From: Monoplex corrugatus
Lineage: Eukaryota > Mollusca > Gastropoda > Littorinimorpha > Ranellidae
NCBI GenBank assembly: GCA_030674185.1
Contig: JAPXFY010000015.1
Coordinates: forward strand, 27,798,185 to 27,862,184
DNA: 64,000 nucleotides
Reading direction: 5' to 3'
Below, piece by piece: positions 1 to 11,436 of this stretch. Both the position numbers and the translations under genes were made by a program. The notes below the pieces were generated by a model. The model did not search any database. It saw only the letters and a list, made by a program, of their open reading frames with translations, and was not told the origin of the DNA. Positions within the stretch are counted from its first letter, which is position 1; every line of letters starts with the position of its first letter.

Positions 1-380
1 GCATTTAAAACTCTTTCCCAAATGAAAAATCGTTCAAATGAAATCTACTGATCTCTTGTAAAAACTTGAAAATTGAATCCAGAGGAACATCTGTGAAGAG
101 GTTCTTTAAGAATCTGCCATGTAGTGTTTATGTCTTATATCGTGCAAGTCCAAGCATTCAATAAGATGGTGTCTGATGTTCAGCGGCTCGTCACATGGTG
201 TACATCATGATGCTTCTTCGTGTCTGAAAAGATAGGAATGAGTGTAGGATGTATGACCCGTGTGTAACCTACATAACACTGAACGTTTCCCTATGGTTAC
301 CAGGAGCAGATGAGAGATTCTCTTTAAGGTCGGGGTGAATCTGGAAAAGTGTGTTGTCTGTCAGCTTATTGCAATCCTCC
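1..380 (-). pseudogene. 3' end of an RNase H-type LINE ORF2 (C-terminal zinc-like domain), broken
   Basis: Read on the minus strand, the sequence encodes pieces typical of the C-terminus of LINE ORF2 in the Jockey/I group: a THSYLF segment, then CTPCDEP, then RHHLIEC, then (after a frameshift) LKNLFTDVPLDSIFKFLQEI. The CxxC...HxxxxC spacing matches the putative zinc-binding tail that follows the RT and RNase H domains in such elements. At least one stop and one frameshift interrupt it, so it is a dead copy. The upstream parts (RT, RNase H) would lie to the right but are replaced by a SINE-C copy. The family name is inferred from motif style only. It could belong to the same family as the ORF1/RNase H remnant at 32.9-34.2 kb. 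Confidence 0.6.
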
Positions 381-382
381 TG

Positions 383-762
383 CCCAGGGAGTTGGTTATT
401 CCGCCCAATGTATTACGGGGGGGGGGGGGGGGGGTTAAAGTAAACCTGAATATAACTGTATAAACATAGAAACAAGCCTGAACATACATGTAACTGTCTA
501 AACATAAAAAAGCAATATATAAAAACTGGGTTATATTACCTGAAATTGCTTCTGTGCATCACTCTTCCTCAGAGCCAAAAATACAGTCAACACATATACC
601 CAATTGTCACTCCTAATAGAAAGTGTGTAAAGCTTTACAAAACACACAGCGGTGAACGGACCAGCAGAGCAAAAATGATAGGAACAGAGGAACAGATGAC
701 AGAAAGCAAGGGAGCAGGGCAGAAACAATCAGTGACAGAAAAGAGGAAGCAGTGGTAACAAA
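383..762 (-). mobile_element. SINE-C copy 1 (dispersed 0.4-0.5 kb repeat)
   Basis: This segment aligns by eye with 4478-4890, 40065-40608 and 56290-56765. Shared landmarks in order are ATTCCG(C/T)CCAAT, a T-poor AAACAT-rich stretch, CAGAGCCAAAAATGCA, CCCAATTATCAATCCTA, and CAGGTGAATGGACCAGC. The family is read as minus-strand because the other copies end on that strand in an A-rich or AAT tail. This copy lacks the last 100 bases or so of that 3' end and joins the LINE fragment at its left. The poly-G run at 417-434 lies within it. No coding capacity is seen. Confidence 0.6.
417..434. repeat. Poly-G run (18 bases)
   Basis: Uninterrupted G run inside the SINE-C copy. Its exact length is the sort of feature sequencing often gets wrong. 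Confidence 0.95.
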
Positions 763-766
763 GTCG

Positions 767-1621
767 TAGGCCAAAACATAAGTTACCCATTAACTCAATA
801 GATCAAAACATAAATTACCCATTAGCTCAGTAGATCAAAACACAAGTTACCCATTAGCTCAGTAGATCAAAACATGTTACCCATTAGCTCAGTAGATCAA
901 AACATGTTACCCATTAGCTCAGCAGATCAAAACATACGTTACCCATTAGCTCAGTGGAACAATACATAAGTATCCATTAGCTCAATAGATCAAAACATAA
1001 GTTACCCATTAGCTCTGTAGATCAAAACAGTTACCCATTAGCTCAGCAGATCAAAACATACGTTACCCATTAGCTCAGCAGATCAAAACATACGTTACCC
1101 ATTAGCTCAGTAGATCAAAACATAGTTATCCATTAGCTCAGTAGATCAAAACATACGTTACCCATAGCTCAGTAGATCAAAACATACGTTACCCATAGCT
1201 CAGTAGATCAAAACATACGTTACCCATAGCTCAGTAGATCAAAACATACGTTACCCATAGCTCAGCAGATCAAAACATACGTTACCCATAGCTCAGCAGA
1301 TCAAAACATACGTTACCCATAGCTCAGCAGATCAAAACATACGTTACCCATAGCTCAGCAGATCAAAACATACGTTACCCATAGCTCAGTAGATCAAAAC
1401 ATACGTTACCCATAGCTCAGTAGATCAAAACATACGTTACCCATAGCTCAGTAGATCAAAACATACGTTACCCATAGCTCAGTAGATCAAAACATACGTT
1501 ACCCATAGCTCAGTAGATCAAAACATAAGTTACCCATTAGCTCAGTAGATCAAAACATAGGTTACCCATTAGCTCAGTAGATCAAAACATAAGTTACCCA
1601 TTAGCTCAGTAGATCAAAACG
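767..1621. repeat. 31-34-bp minisatellite, about 27 units
   Basis: Tandem units built on ACGTTACCCATAGCTCAGT plus AGATCAAAACAT. Units at both ends are longer (CCATTAGCTC) and more variable; the middle (about 1150-1520) is nearly homogeneous 31-bp units with one T/C site (CAGTAGATC versus CAGCAGATC) that changes in blocks. The pattern of a homogenised centre with diverged flanks is typical of unequal exchange. Each unit holds TAGCTCAGTAG, close to a pol III A box (TRGYNNARNGG). No coding sequence is seen. Confidence 0.95.
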
Positions 1622-1726
1622 TGAGAGGGTGAGGGAATCAAAGGGTCACGTTTTTGGTTTGCTAGCACAGTTGGCAATGCAGGATGCTGGTGGACAGGGT
1701 GCGGGAGTCAAAGAGTTGATTAATAT
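1622..1726. mobile_element. Partial TTAA/CCCTTTGAC MITE-like repeat, copy 1
   Basis: The segment carries GTGAGGGAATCAAAGGG, then a T-rich spacer, then GATGCTGGTGGACAGGGTG and GGGAGTCAAAGAGTTGA. The same order of motifs forms the right half of the fuller copies at 24171-24335 and 53682-53845. The left terminal repeat is missing, and the left edge abuts the 31-bp array directly. Short and non-coding; see the entry at 24171 for the reasons to link it with piggyBac-type MITEs. Confidence 0.55.
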
Positions 1727-3384
1727 GGGCAGACTGGGTCTTCTGAAAAAGCGGTGGACTGGAAAGTTCTCTCGCGTTCAGTTCCACCCCGCAACGTAAA
1801 AACTGGCTTATTCACTGCCTATCTTAATGTTCTCATCATTTTGATCGCTCAGTGTTTTCACAGATCCTGTTCACCTCAACACCCTCCAGCGCATAGGATT
1901 TTCGGCGTGCTCAAAGAGTCTGCCAGATAACTGCTGGCAGACTTGAGTGTAGCGCGTATGGGATTGTCCGAATGCGATAAATATGTCTTGAATAACCTCC
2001 AAACCGGAAAGGTTCTTCCCTAATCCTATGGTCCTGGGCAGTGAGGTAATAAAGACTTCAACTTTTCTTGTGACCAGCAGTAAAAAGATGGTGCCCATTC
2101 CCTGTCCCTCGAACAAACAGGTAGCCTCTGACAGCTGGCTGAACTGGATGGATTCCCAAAACGCACAAAGTTTACTTGCGTTAAAACTGAAAACAGGGAT
2201 CTATTTTTTGTACGCCAACCAGGCCTCCATTGTGTAAGTTTATTTCAAACAGCAATGGGCTGTCATTTTTATACGCCGTATGACGTACCACTGGGCCTAA
2301 AGACTGAAACCAATACCGAAAGTATCCTCCTGCACTCATTCCTACTGCTTTCTTTGCGTTTTCTACGAAATCCTCTCTCTCCCTCTCTCTCACGTGCGTG
2401 CGTGTGTGCGTATCTGTGAGATAAAAATAAAAACTTACTTGGACACGCGAACAAGCAGTGACGGAAGTGAACACCAGCCACAGTGTTGATTAGAAAGCGA
2501 CTTTTTTAGTGTACGACTTATAGTGCTAACAACTGTCACGATCACCCCCGTCTATCCTACCTCTCCGCCCCCTTCTCCATGTCTCCCTCTCTCTTTCTAT
2601 TCCTTTCAACTGTGTGGGAGGGGGGGGGGAGGGGGGTACCCGCTAGCCGCGTGTGTTATCGTGTTTACGGCTGACGCTTCGTTTTGCAACAGCCGTCAAA
2701 TCGTTTAATTTCGAACATTTCGAACGACAACAATCAGTGAACTTGTTACCTTTGTTCTTTCTTTCGTTCTTCCGCTCTTCGGATTCTTTCTGTCATTTTT
2801 ATTCTCACAAATAACTTCAGAGCAGTACGCACGCCGCGGGAGGTAGTGTCCTTTATTACGAAGCTCTTTTCGCTGATAATATGACTTCAAAAATTTGCTT
2901 CTGAGTACAGAGCAGCTTATAACAATTGAGTTTACAGCCCTTCCTTTCCATCATCCCCACTCCGTAAAAAAAAAATGTTTTCTAAACACTTTGTTGCTCT
3001 AGATTCTCTCACGATTTTAATTTTTCAAAGTTGGCACAGGATATTGCCGGAGAGCGAGCAGTTCTAGTTGCACAATAGCTGCTTCTTCTTTCTCTCTCTT
3101 GTTCTTCTTTCCTTTCTGTTCTTTCTTTTTCTTCTTCTGATGTGTTTTTCTTCTGAATGCATCAGGTTTCTTGAGGTTGGGGTGGATGGGGGGTGAGGTT
3201 GTATGGCGTTATTAGTGGCTGGGGAAAACAACAAGGAGCCGTCGGAGCGGGTAGGGTTAGACTCGCCACCTTTATGAACAACCAGTTTCAAATGGGGGCC
3301 TCACACCATGCAGCTTTCTGCACCTGTGTTCAAACCTTTGCCCCGTCTCATCTCCACGTAGAATTTTCTTTTCTTTTAAAGCGC
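1727..3384. other. Unassigned sequence with short CT/GT and G-rich tracts
   Basis: No gene or recognised repeat is seen. It holds a CT-then-GT stretch at 2373-2411, a G-rich stretch at 2609-2637, and a pyrimidine-rich stretch at about 3078-3150. Open frames are short, start at random and show no family resemblance. Confidence 0.5.
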
Positions 3385-3735
3385 CCTGGTTTTACTCGGA
3401 TGAATGTGTGCACGCTGCTTTGTTCAAACTGTGCAGGCGGTATGCTGGTACAGTCTGCATAAACTTATCTTCGGTAGGCGTGCATACTGGGTGTTGTCGT
3501 GTTTCAACAAGCCACCGGACATGACTTAATTGATCTTTAACTTACATACTCGATTTTTTACGTGCGTACAAACACGAAGGGGTGGGGGGGGGGGGGTTGC
3601 ACTAGCAGGTCTGCACACATCTTGGCCAGGGAGATGGGAAGAATCTTCACCCTTTTATACACCAGGCTGCAGGTACCTCGGCAGGATCGAACCCCAGACC
3701 TTCTTATTAGAAGTTTAACGTCTTACTCACTAACT
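3385..3735 (-). mobile_element. SINE-A copy 1, tRNA-derived
   Basis: On the minus strand the element begins near 3735 with a tRNA-like head whose B box GGTTCGATCC lies at 3684-3693. A body follows with GATTCTTCCCATCTCCC, then CCTTCGTGTTTGTACGCA, then TTAAAGATCAATTAAGTCAT and CACCCAGTATGCACGCC. The same order is found in copies at 44077-44455 and 56788-57125. The body resembles a SINE that is abundant in gastropod genomes, recalled from general knowledge and not checked. A G-run at about 3583-3597 lies in the body. Non-autonomous; a LINE would supply the retrotransposition machinery. Confidence 0.7.
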
Positions 3736-3737
3736 CC

Positions 3738-4095
3738 CGCCTCTGTCATCACATGGAAAACTTGGGCCCTGCTGCTGCAGAGACATGGACGGCCCAACAG
3801 TGGAGCTCTAACCGTGCAAGTCCACTGTACAATTTGGGTCTCGCTCAATAAACCCTCTAGGCGTGTGTCCTCTACTCTAGATCACCCAGCTTTGAATGGG
3901 TACCTGAACCAGTTGGAGAAGGTAAAGCGAGGGACAGGAGACGGACATCGCCTTTGTAACGATGGCCCTGAGAAAATGTGAAGTCTTTACCACCTCTCGG
4001 ACCTAGACACGGGGTAACGGGACAACATTTATATTTACTGTCAACTGTTTCAGGGCTTTTCCATGACCCCAGCTGTGCCTCTAGGGAATCATCCT
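3738..4095 (+). mobile_element. SINE-B copy 1
   Basis: Shares GAATGGGTACC, TTGGAGAAGGTAAAGC, GGACATCGCC and GTGAAGTCTTTACCACCTC in this order with 41355-41625 and 59040-59410. Spacing is similar in the first two copies. It starts within a few bases of the 5' end of the minus-strand SINE-A copy, so the two SINEs are arranged head to head. The GGAAAGTAAAG-type body core is reminiscent of widely spread metazoan SINEs. The 5' head is too diverged to show clear A and B boxes. Confidence 0.55.
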
Positions 4096-4477
4096 CTACC
4101 CCATACCAAATCTGCACCGGTCTGTGTCACTCACTAACATCCCCCCCCTCCCCCCGCCAATCTCCACAACATGCCGCTCATTTCGGCTCTCAATCACGCG
4201 CCAAACCCATCGAAACTGAGGTCACCATGACAACGGGGCATGAAGGGCCACAGAATGTGGGACAATTTCTGACAATGCGATGATGATAAGAATGGGCATG
4301 ACAGTGACCACGCTGTGGAGTTCTAGTCTGGACTGATATTGTGTGACGTACCTTAACTTCAAAATATATCCTGGCATCAAGCAAACCCGGGAAATAAACA
4401 AACACCGGCAGTGTTGGTCACGACATTTCAGCAGTACCCTCAATGATTTCTACAGCACTACTGTTAAGCGCTGCTGC
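4096..4477. other. Unassigned sequence
   Basis: Contains a C-rich stretch near 4140-4157. No repeat partner in the window and no convincing coding potential were found. Confidence 0.4.
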
Positions 4478-4890
4478 AATTTTTGTTTAAAGCCTAGCTG
4501 ACTGTATAGAGCCACATCAGTGCTATAACCGTTTCAAAACATACACAATACTTCAACAAGAGAAAAAGGAAAAGAAAATTATGTAAACATTTCAATGCAT
4601 TTGCGCACATAATCTTAGGAGATGCCCCTGGCGTTGAGCATTCCGTCCAATCTATCGCACATGGATTAAAAAAAAACATACCTGAACACAAGTTCAAACG
4701 TAACTAAGGATATTAAAACATATATAAGAACGAGCCTAAATTACAGAAAATGACTTCTGCATTTCTCATTTCCCCAGAGCCAAAAATGCACTTTTTACGT
4801 ACCCAATTATCAATCCTAAGGCAAAGTATGTAAGACTTTATCGAACACATACAGGTGACTGGACCATACAGGTGACTGGACCAGCTAGTT
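4478..4890 (-). mobile_element. SINE-C copy 2
   Basis: Carries the fuller 3' part of the family: on the minus strand, GGTTATAGCACTGATGTGGC, then AGCTAGGCTTTAAACAAAAA. This A-rich end supports the minus-strand reading. A short duplication, CAGGTGACTGGACCA, appears twice near 4853-4885. No open frame is shared with the other copies. Confidence 0.65.
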
Positions 4891-4984
4891 AACTGTTACT
4901 TTTCCTACGTAATCAAGTCTCTAAACCTGTGTACGTGTGCCACTGTGTACAATCAGTTTTATCGTGTTCATGACCGTTGTCTGT

Positions 4985-5640
<656 letters not shown>

Positions 5641-6782
5641 ACCCCACCCCCATTCCCTTCTCACTCTCTTTGACTTTTGTTCTCCGCCCATATCTGGCGT
5701 TCGCTGCTTCTAATAACGGGAGGAGCAGGCTTTCAATTGCCCGGGTGGACCAGTTGCCCACGTAAGGCCCCGTGCAATAATTAGGGCCGAGTCGCGTATC
5801 AAGCGGGAAAAGCCTTATGGGTACTGTCCCCGATCGTCAACCAGACACGCTGGATTCAGACTGCCGCCGCCAGCTACACTGCTCTCTGTTCGACAATTAC
5901 CACTGTTTGCAGTCACCCCTCCCCCCCCCCTTCCAACTCCCTCCTCCCCAATCCCCCAATCATTACAGGGGGGAGGAGAGGGGGAGATGAGGATCTGTCG
6001 CTCGGGGCCGTGAAAGAGGGCTTCCTCGCCATTGTGTGAGATTATCCCCGAGTTTTAAACACTTAGTGTTCGCCCGCAGTCATGTCTTCCTCTGCTGTCA
6101 CGCTATGCTCGAGTTCTAGTTTGTCTCTCTTTCTGTGAACTTCACCATGCATTAAACACCACACAAACAGCAAATACAACACAGGCAAAACAGAAGAGAG
6201 CTGGGTGGTTTTTAAGCCAGAACTTCAAACTACGAGAAGTTATGACGCCAATGTTTTAACACGATCTATATCCCCAGTTTACACACTGAAAAGCGTAACA
6301 CTCTGGTCGGCGAATAATCGTGCTCTAGTCAGTTTTCCCCTTTTTCTTTCTACGTGAACTCGGCGTGCATTGCCACATCACAGATACGGTACAGAAAGCA
6401 TAATGATAATATAAAAAGAATACTGCAGGTCCGTGGTTCTTTAAGTAAAGTGCATATCATAAGACTGTATTACGCCAATGTCTAAACATTAACATAAAAA
6501 AAGAAAAGGAGAACGACCAAATATGCATGCAGGCTTTATCTGCATCCCTTCAAAAAGTAGGCAGACAAAACCCGACACACTTATCAAGATAACGAGAACC
6601 TGAAAGCTGATCATAATCACTTTCTTCTGTGTATCCTCTATAACTTGATATAACAGATATTACAGCTTAGCAAAAAAAGCCAAAAGATGTAAGATTAGAA
6701 CTTATCCACACACAAAAAAATCTAAAAAATGTGACATCATAATTAATTTGATCAAACAATGGCATAACATGTTACATTTAAA
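5641..6782. other. Unassigned sequence
   Basis: The left part (5700-6100) has somewhat higher GC and scattered CpG. The right part is AT-rich. A G/C-rich patch lies at about 5918-5982. Nothing recognisable as a gene or as a repeat shared within the window. Confidence 0.4.
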
Positions 6783-7093
6783 AGTCTTGAAAGAGTCAAA
6801 CACAAAAAGAACATTAATGAAGAAGATTAGGAAAAGACAAGTAAGGATATTGTATAAGACAAGAGAAATTTGAGCATCTAGTCACAACAGGAATGCTGGA
6901 GGAAAAAAGAGCATCAGGTATACCCAGGGAGAACATATTGGACGTATTTGCGGAGTGGATGAAGACAAAGAGGGCGGGAGAAATACTTGTAACGACAAAG
7001 GATAGATTCGCCTGGAGGACCATGATCGCCAACGCCATGTGACAGGGCACACGATGAGGACGACGATGATGATGATGATGACAATGATGATGA
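6783..7093 (+). mobile_element. RTE-like LINE, 5'-truncated 3' fragment (copy A)
   Basis: Aligns with the last 0.3 kb of the RTE-like copy ending at 9808: AAGATTAGGAAAAGACAA, ACCCAGGGAGAA(C/A)ATATTGGA and CCATGATCGCCAACGCCATG appear in the same order. It ends in (GATGAT)n at 7064-7093. A simple ATG/TGA tail instead of poly-A is typical of RTE elements. The frame is broken. It lies directly upstream of a longer copy in the same orientation, so the two could derive from one tandem or two successive insertions. Confidence 0.7.
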
Positions 7094-7330
7094 TGTCAAA
7101 TTCAATCTTGGGAACCAAATACAAATGCTATCAAGAAGCAACTGCATCCACAATTTCTGACAGAAGGGCATCATGGTTAACCTGGATCTAACAGAGGTTT
7201 CTGGTAAGTGGCATTATTTCAAGTTTCTATGTATTGAAAACTGACAGTGAATTATATGAATTTCTTTGTATTTCATTTTTCAGTAGATCACTGATTTATA
7301 TGCTTAAACGCTTATACAATAAATTTCCAT

Positions 7331-8045
7331 TGGAACGTAAGAACATTACTGCAAACAGGAAAATTAGACAATGTCAAGACAGAGATGGAAAGGATTAACA
7401 TCAATATTTTAGGACTAGGGGAGGTGAAGTGGAAGGGAGCAGGCATCACAACATCAGGCAAGCAGAAAATTATATGTTCTGGTGGAGACACCTGACAGAG
7501 GAGCAGGCATCATAACTGACACTGACATGTCAAAGTCTGTCAAAGGATACTGGGCAATATCAGACCGAGTTTCATTCGTTAAGACTGGATGGCAAGCCAT
7601 TTTACATTAATATCATCCAAGTACATGCACCAATGTCCGCAAGTATTGAGGAAGAAATTAACAACTTCCGTGAAGAATTAGGGACAGCCAAGGCTCGGTG
7701 TAAATCACAGGATATTACAATATTAAAAATTGGAGATTTTAATGCTAAAGTGGGATAGGAAAAACTAAATGACATAGTTGGAGCTCGTGGCCTTTGCATG
7801 CAAAATGAAAAAGGAGAGAAACTTGTTAGTGGGCACAAGTAAATGAATTCATCATGGGAAACACTTGGTTTGAGCAACCTGACAGCAGGAAATGGACATG
7901 TACCAAGCCAGAAGACACCACAACAAATCGAACTGATTACATCCTGATAAATAAAAGACTTAGAAATTCTTTACCAACAGCAAAATATTACCAAGTGCAC
8001 ACCGCAACAGTGACCACAATCCTGTAATGGGAAGATTTAGGCTGA
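7331..8045 (+). pseudogene. RTE-like APE endonuclease remnant
   Basis: Opens with WNVRTLLQTGKL, continues with LGLGEVKWKGAG, then YINIIQVHAP, GDFNAKVG (7732-7755) and SDHNPV (8009-8026). GDFNA and SDH are the metal-binding and catalytic His motifs of APE-like LINE endonucleases, which nick target DNA to start reverse transcription. The reading frame breaks several times, including a TAG immediately after GDFNAKVG at 7756-7758, so no functional enzyme is made. The motifs survive better than the frame, as expected for a pseudogenised copy of moderate age. Confidence 0.8.
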
Positions 8046-8494
8046 GCTAACTAAACGAAACGAAAAGTAACATAAAACTGAATCTTGGGAATCTTAAAGT
8101 CAAAATGAATCGATTCGTGAAAAATTTCACTTACATGTTCAAAACAATTTAGTGCTCTGGAGGACGTTGGTGACAGTGAGCAACAATGAACAAAGTTCAA
8201 AAACTCGATAAATGAAGCTTGTGAAGAAATCCCTAGAGTTGAGAGAAAAGCAAAGAAGAACTGGATAACAAAAGAAATCTAGGCTTGACGGAAGAACGGA
8301 GGAGGGCAAAAGGAAAGCGAAAGAATATAAAAAGATACATAAGAAAATCAGGAATAGGTGCAATGAAGCTAAGGAAACTTGGCTGGAAACAAAATAACGC
8401 AAAGAAACAGAAGACTGACACAAAGCAGATTCTATGTTTATGACTTCTAAAGAAAACAGGGGATATAGAATGCGAACTCCATTGTACAATCAAC

Positions 8495-9758
8495 TTGATG
8501 GGTCATGTAACAAAGATTCTATTAATACTAATCATGATGAGGACTAGGAACAGAATCAAAAGAGAAATAGAAGAACAATGCAGTTTTGACGAAGGGAAAG
8601 GAACTGTTAACACCATATACATCCGAAGAACTATCATAGACAGATCAATTGCGTTGAACAAGGATTTCTATTTATCCCTTGTTGTTTATATCATAGCTTT
8701 CGTTCGGGTAAGACACGAAGAACTGATCAACCAACTAGAAAGGCTCAATGTTGATGGAAAGGATTTCAGAATAATAAGGAATATGTAGTGGGAACAAACA
8801 GCAGCAATAAGAGTAGAAAATGGTATGTTCTTTCCAAAATATCAAAACAGCGGTTGCAGTTTAGGCAGGGATGTGTTCTGTCACCATATTTGTTTTTATT
8901 TTACAGCGAAACCATCATCAGAAACTTAGAAGAATGCCCTGGGTTTTGACAAAGGTTGGAGGAAAAATTATAAACAATCTTCGTTAGGCAGATGACACAG
9001 TTCTAAATGCAGAAAATGAAAAAGACCTACAACATCTTGTGAATGTAATAGAAACAGAAAGAAGAAATAAAAGGCTGGCGCTAACAAACAAGAAAACTAA
9101 AGTCATGTTAATCAGTAAAAACAAGAAATCCCCTAATACAAAATAACAGCAAATGGCACAACATTGAGACAATTTGGTAAGTTTAAATATCTGGGAACAA
9201 TCATCTCACCAGACGACAGATGCACATTAGAAACAGCCAGCAGAATCGGCCAAGCTAAAACAGCATTTAAGAAAACGAAAAGCGTTCTTACCAACAAATG
9301 CCTATCAAAAACATCAGGAACAGAGTTCTTCAGTGTTATATAGAACCGACTCTGCTGTACGGTTGTGAGACGTGGACAGTCAACAGGCAAAGTCAGAACC
9401 GGATTGAGGCAGCTGAAATGTGGTTTCTAAGAAGAATGTTGAGAGTTCCATGAACAGTCAAGAAAACATTGAGACAGCCTTGAAAGAGGCTAACACAAAA
9501 AGAAACAGTAAAGAAGATGATTAAGAAAAGACAAACAACATTTATAGGACATTTTATGAACCAAGAGAAATTAGAACGCCTAGTCCCAACAGGACAGCTG
9601 GAGGGAAAAAGAGCACAAAGTAGACCCAGGGAGAAAATATTGGATTGGACATACTTGCGGAGTAGATGAAGACGGAAAGGGTGGGAGGTGTACTTGCAGC
9701 GACAAAAGACAGATTCGTATGGAGGGCCATGATCGTTAAAGCCATGCAGCAGGGCACG

Positions 9759-9790
<32 letters not shown>
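8495..9790 (+). pseudogene. RTE-like reverse transcriptase remnant
   Basis: A stretch of 97 codons from 8495 stays open and contains EEQCSFDEGKGT and VRHEELINQLERL, which are RT palm motifs; the expected FVDYxKAFD block reads LVVYIIAFVR and has lost its catalytic Asp. The YADD box reads stop-ADD, with TAG at 8985-8987. Downstream, ENEKDLQ, KYLGTIISPDDRC (with a frame change), YGCETWTVNRQSQNRIEA and EMWFLRRMLRVP follow in order, then the thumb and C-terminal segment up to the tail. Loss of both catalytic positions confirms an inactive copy. Confidence 0.8.
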
Positions 9791-9807
<17 letters not shown>

Positions 9808-9808
9808 A

Positions 9809-10496
9809 TACTGTATGTTACTGACCTTTAATAACGAGTTTATCTTGCTTGCTATATATGTGACTATTGAATTCCCTTATGATTTACAGTTTCACATAAT
9901 GATATTGTTCTGATTTGTGTCCATTAAAACACGGTTGAAGAAAAAATAAGTGTAGCTAAGCGCTCAATCAAAAATCCGATTTCAAAGGCCTTATTCACTC
10001 ACCGACTTATTCATGTATTTGTTATCATATTTTGTACTGTGATGTAATGGACGGTGTCTATATGGAGACGTACTATTTCTTTCCTGTACGGCATTCCAAC
10101 CGCACTCCCCAGGAAAAAGCACATCGCCGCTGTACAACACCAGGCCTTCTCTTCTCTTTATTTTGTTCCCAATGTTTCATGTCGCCCTGTATATGTTTAT
10201 GAAAGATGGATCGTCAACAGACTTATATCTACAAGGAATATTCATTTCGTACTTATTGCGGGTTCCTCTTATGTGTATTAAAAGTTGTCTAACTTCGCAG
10301 TTTCCATTTATTCAAAATAGTCGGGCTTTGTTGTCGTTGCAATTTATGATTTTGTCTTTTTGTTTGTTTGTTTTTCGTTTGTTTGTTTTGTTTTTGCTTT
10401 TGTTTTGTTTGTTTAAATCTGCAGACCACCTAATGGCACAAAACAAGCTGCGTAAATTAGGAGAAAAAAACAACAAAAAACATCCACATCCCGTCT
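9809..10496. other. Unassigned sequence
   Basis: AT-rich at the left, with GTTT/GTTTT-rich sequence at 10360-10412. The 166-codon frame running through here and into the palindrome is rich in Phe/Leu/Ser from T-rich DNA and matches no family I recognise. Confidence 0.4.
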
Positions 10497-11206
10497 ATTC
10501 TGTCTCTATCTGTCTGTCTGTCCGTCCGTCTCTCTCTCTCTCCCCCTCCCTCCCTCTCTCTGTTTATTTACTCATTTTGTTTTCGGGCGAAGAAGTTGTT
10601 CATTGTTTTGTTTGTATAATTGTGTCTCTGTTGGTAGACACTTTTGTTCAGTTGTATGGGTAGTGGAAGGGGGTGTTCGCGTGTATGTGTGTGTTCATAT
10701 TATGTGATATCTCTCCTTTCAGACAAAGAAAAAGGATGTTTAAGTGTAACTTGTTTGTTTTGTTTTCAGGTTTATAGTTGTCTTGATTTTGTGTGTTCAT
10801 TATGGAAAATGTCTGTTTATGTGAACGCGCGCATGCGCGCGCGCGCGAGAGAGATAGATAGAGAGCGTACACATAGACATTTTCCATAACGAACACACAA
10901 AATCAAAACAACTATAAACCTGAAAACAAAACAAACAAGTTACACTTAAACATCCTTTTTCTTTGTCTGAAAGGAGAGAGATCACATAATATGAACACAC
11001 ACATACACGCGAACACCCCCTTCCACTACCCATACAACTGAACAAAAGTGTCTACCAACAGAGACACAATTACATAAACAAAACACTGGACAACTTCTCC
11101 CGAAAACAAAATAAGTAAATAAACAGAGAGAGACAGGGAGGAAGGGAGGGAGGGAGAGAGAGGGGGGAGAGAGAGAGAGACAGACAGACAGACAGAGACA
11201 GAAAGA
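10497..11206. repeat. Long near-perfect palindrome, arms about 330 bp
   Basis: The left arm (about 10497-10830) is the reverse complement of the right arm (about 10863-11206), centred near 10844. For example TATGGAAAATGTCTG at 10801 mirrors its complement ending at 10888. Arms differ by few substitutions and small indels. The short centre is GC-alternating (GCGCGCATGCGCGC) followed by GAGAGATAGATA. The same 50-60 residue peptide is therefore encoded on both strands, but it has no family resemblance and is a by-product of the repeat. Confidence 0.92.
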
Positions 11207-11349
11207 GACACAGAGCGACAGAGAGATAGAAACATCTATATAAAGACTGCACAAAATTGAAACAGACGCACAGAATCATATATATGGGGGACACATACAC
11301 TCTCTCTTTGCTTCCCTTCCTTCCTCCCTCTCTCTCCCCCCCCCCTCTC

Positions 11350-11350
<1 letters not shown>

Positions 11351-11430
<80 letters not shown>
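11351..11430. repeat. (GT)n microsatellite
   Basis: About 80 bases of GT preceded by a CT/C-rich tract at 11299-11349. Confidence 0.95.

Positions 11431-11436
<6 letters not shown>

Larger units (their letters stand above)
7094..9808 (+). mobile_element. RTE-like LINE, degenerate near-complete copy (copy B)
   Basis: Contains remains of an APE-type endonuclease followed by reverse transcriptase and a conserved C-terminal region, ending in a (TGA)n tail at 9761-9806. Many stops and frameshifts are present. The tail after AGGGCACGTGATGATG is shared with copies A, C and D, which fixes the 3' end. The 5' boundary is uncertain: endonuclease homology starts at 7331 and upstream sequence has no partner in the window. 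Spacing between endonuclease and RT motifs is shorter than in a full element, with missing sequence near 8465-8500. The RTE call rests on domain order, motif style and the microsatellite-like tail. Confidence 0.8.

Noticed and set aside
767..1621. CRISPR array
   Set aside because: Units of 31-34 bases are directly abutting with no unique spacers, and the context is eukaryotic. It is a minisatellite.
2181..2481. Minus-strand frame with HTRTH and Arg-Glu runs
   Set aside because: The run derives from the CT/GT tract at 2373-2411; flanking residues show no family.
10163..10663. 166-codon plus-strand frame as a membrane protein
   Set aside because: Phe/Leu/Ser-rich from T-rich DNA, runs into the palindrome, and has no domain or conserved motif.
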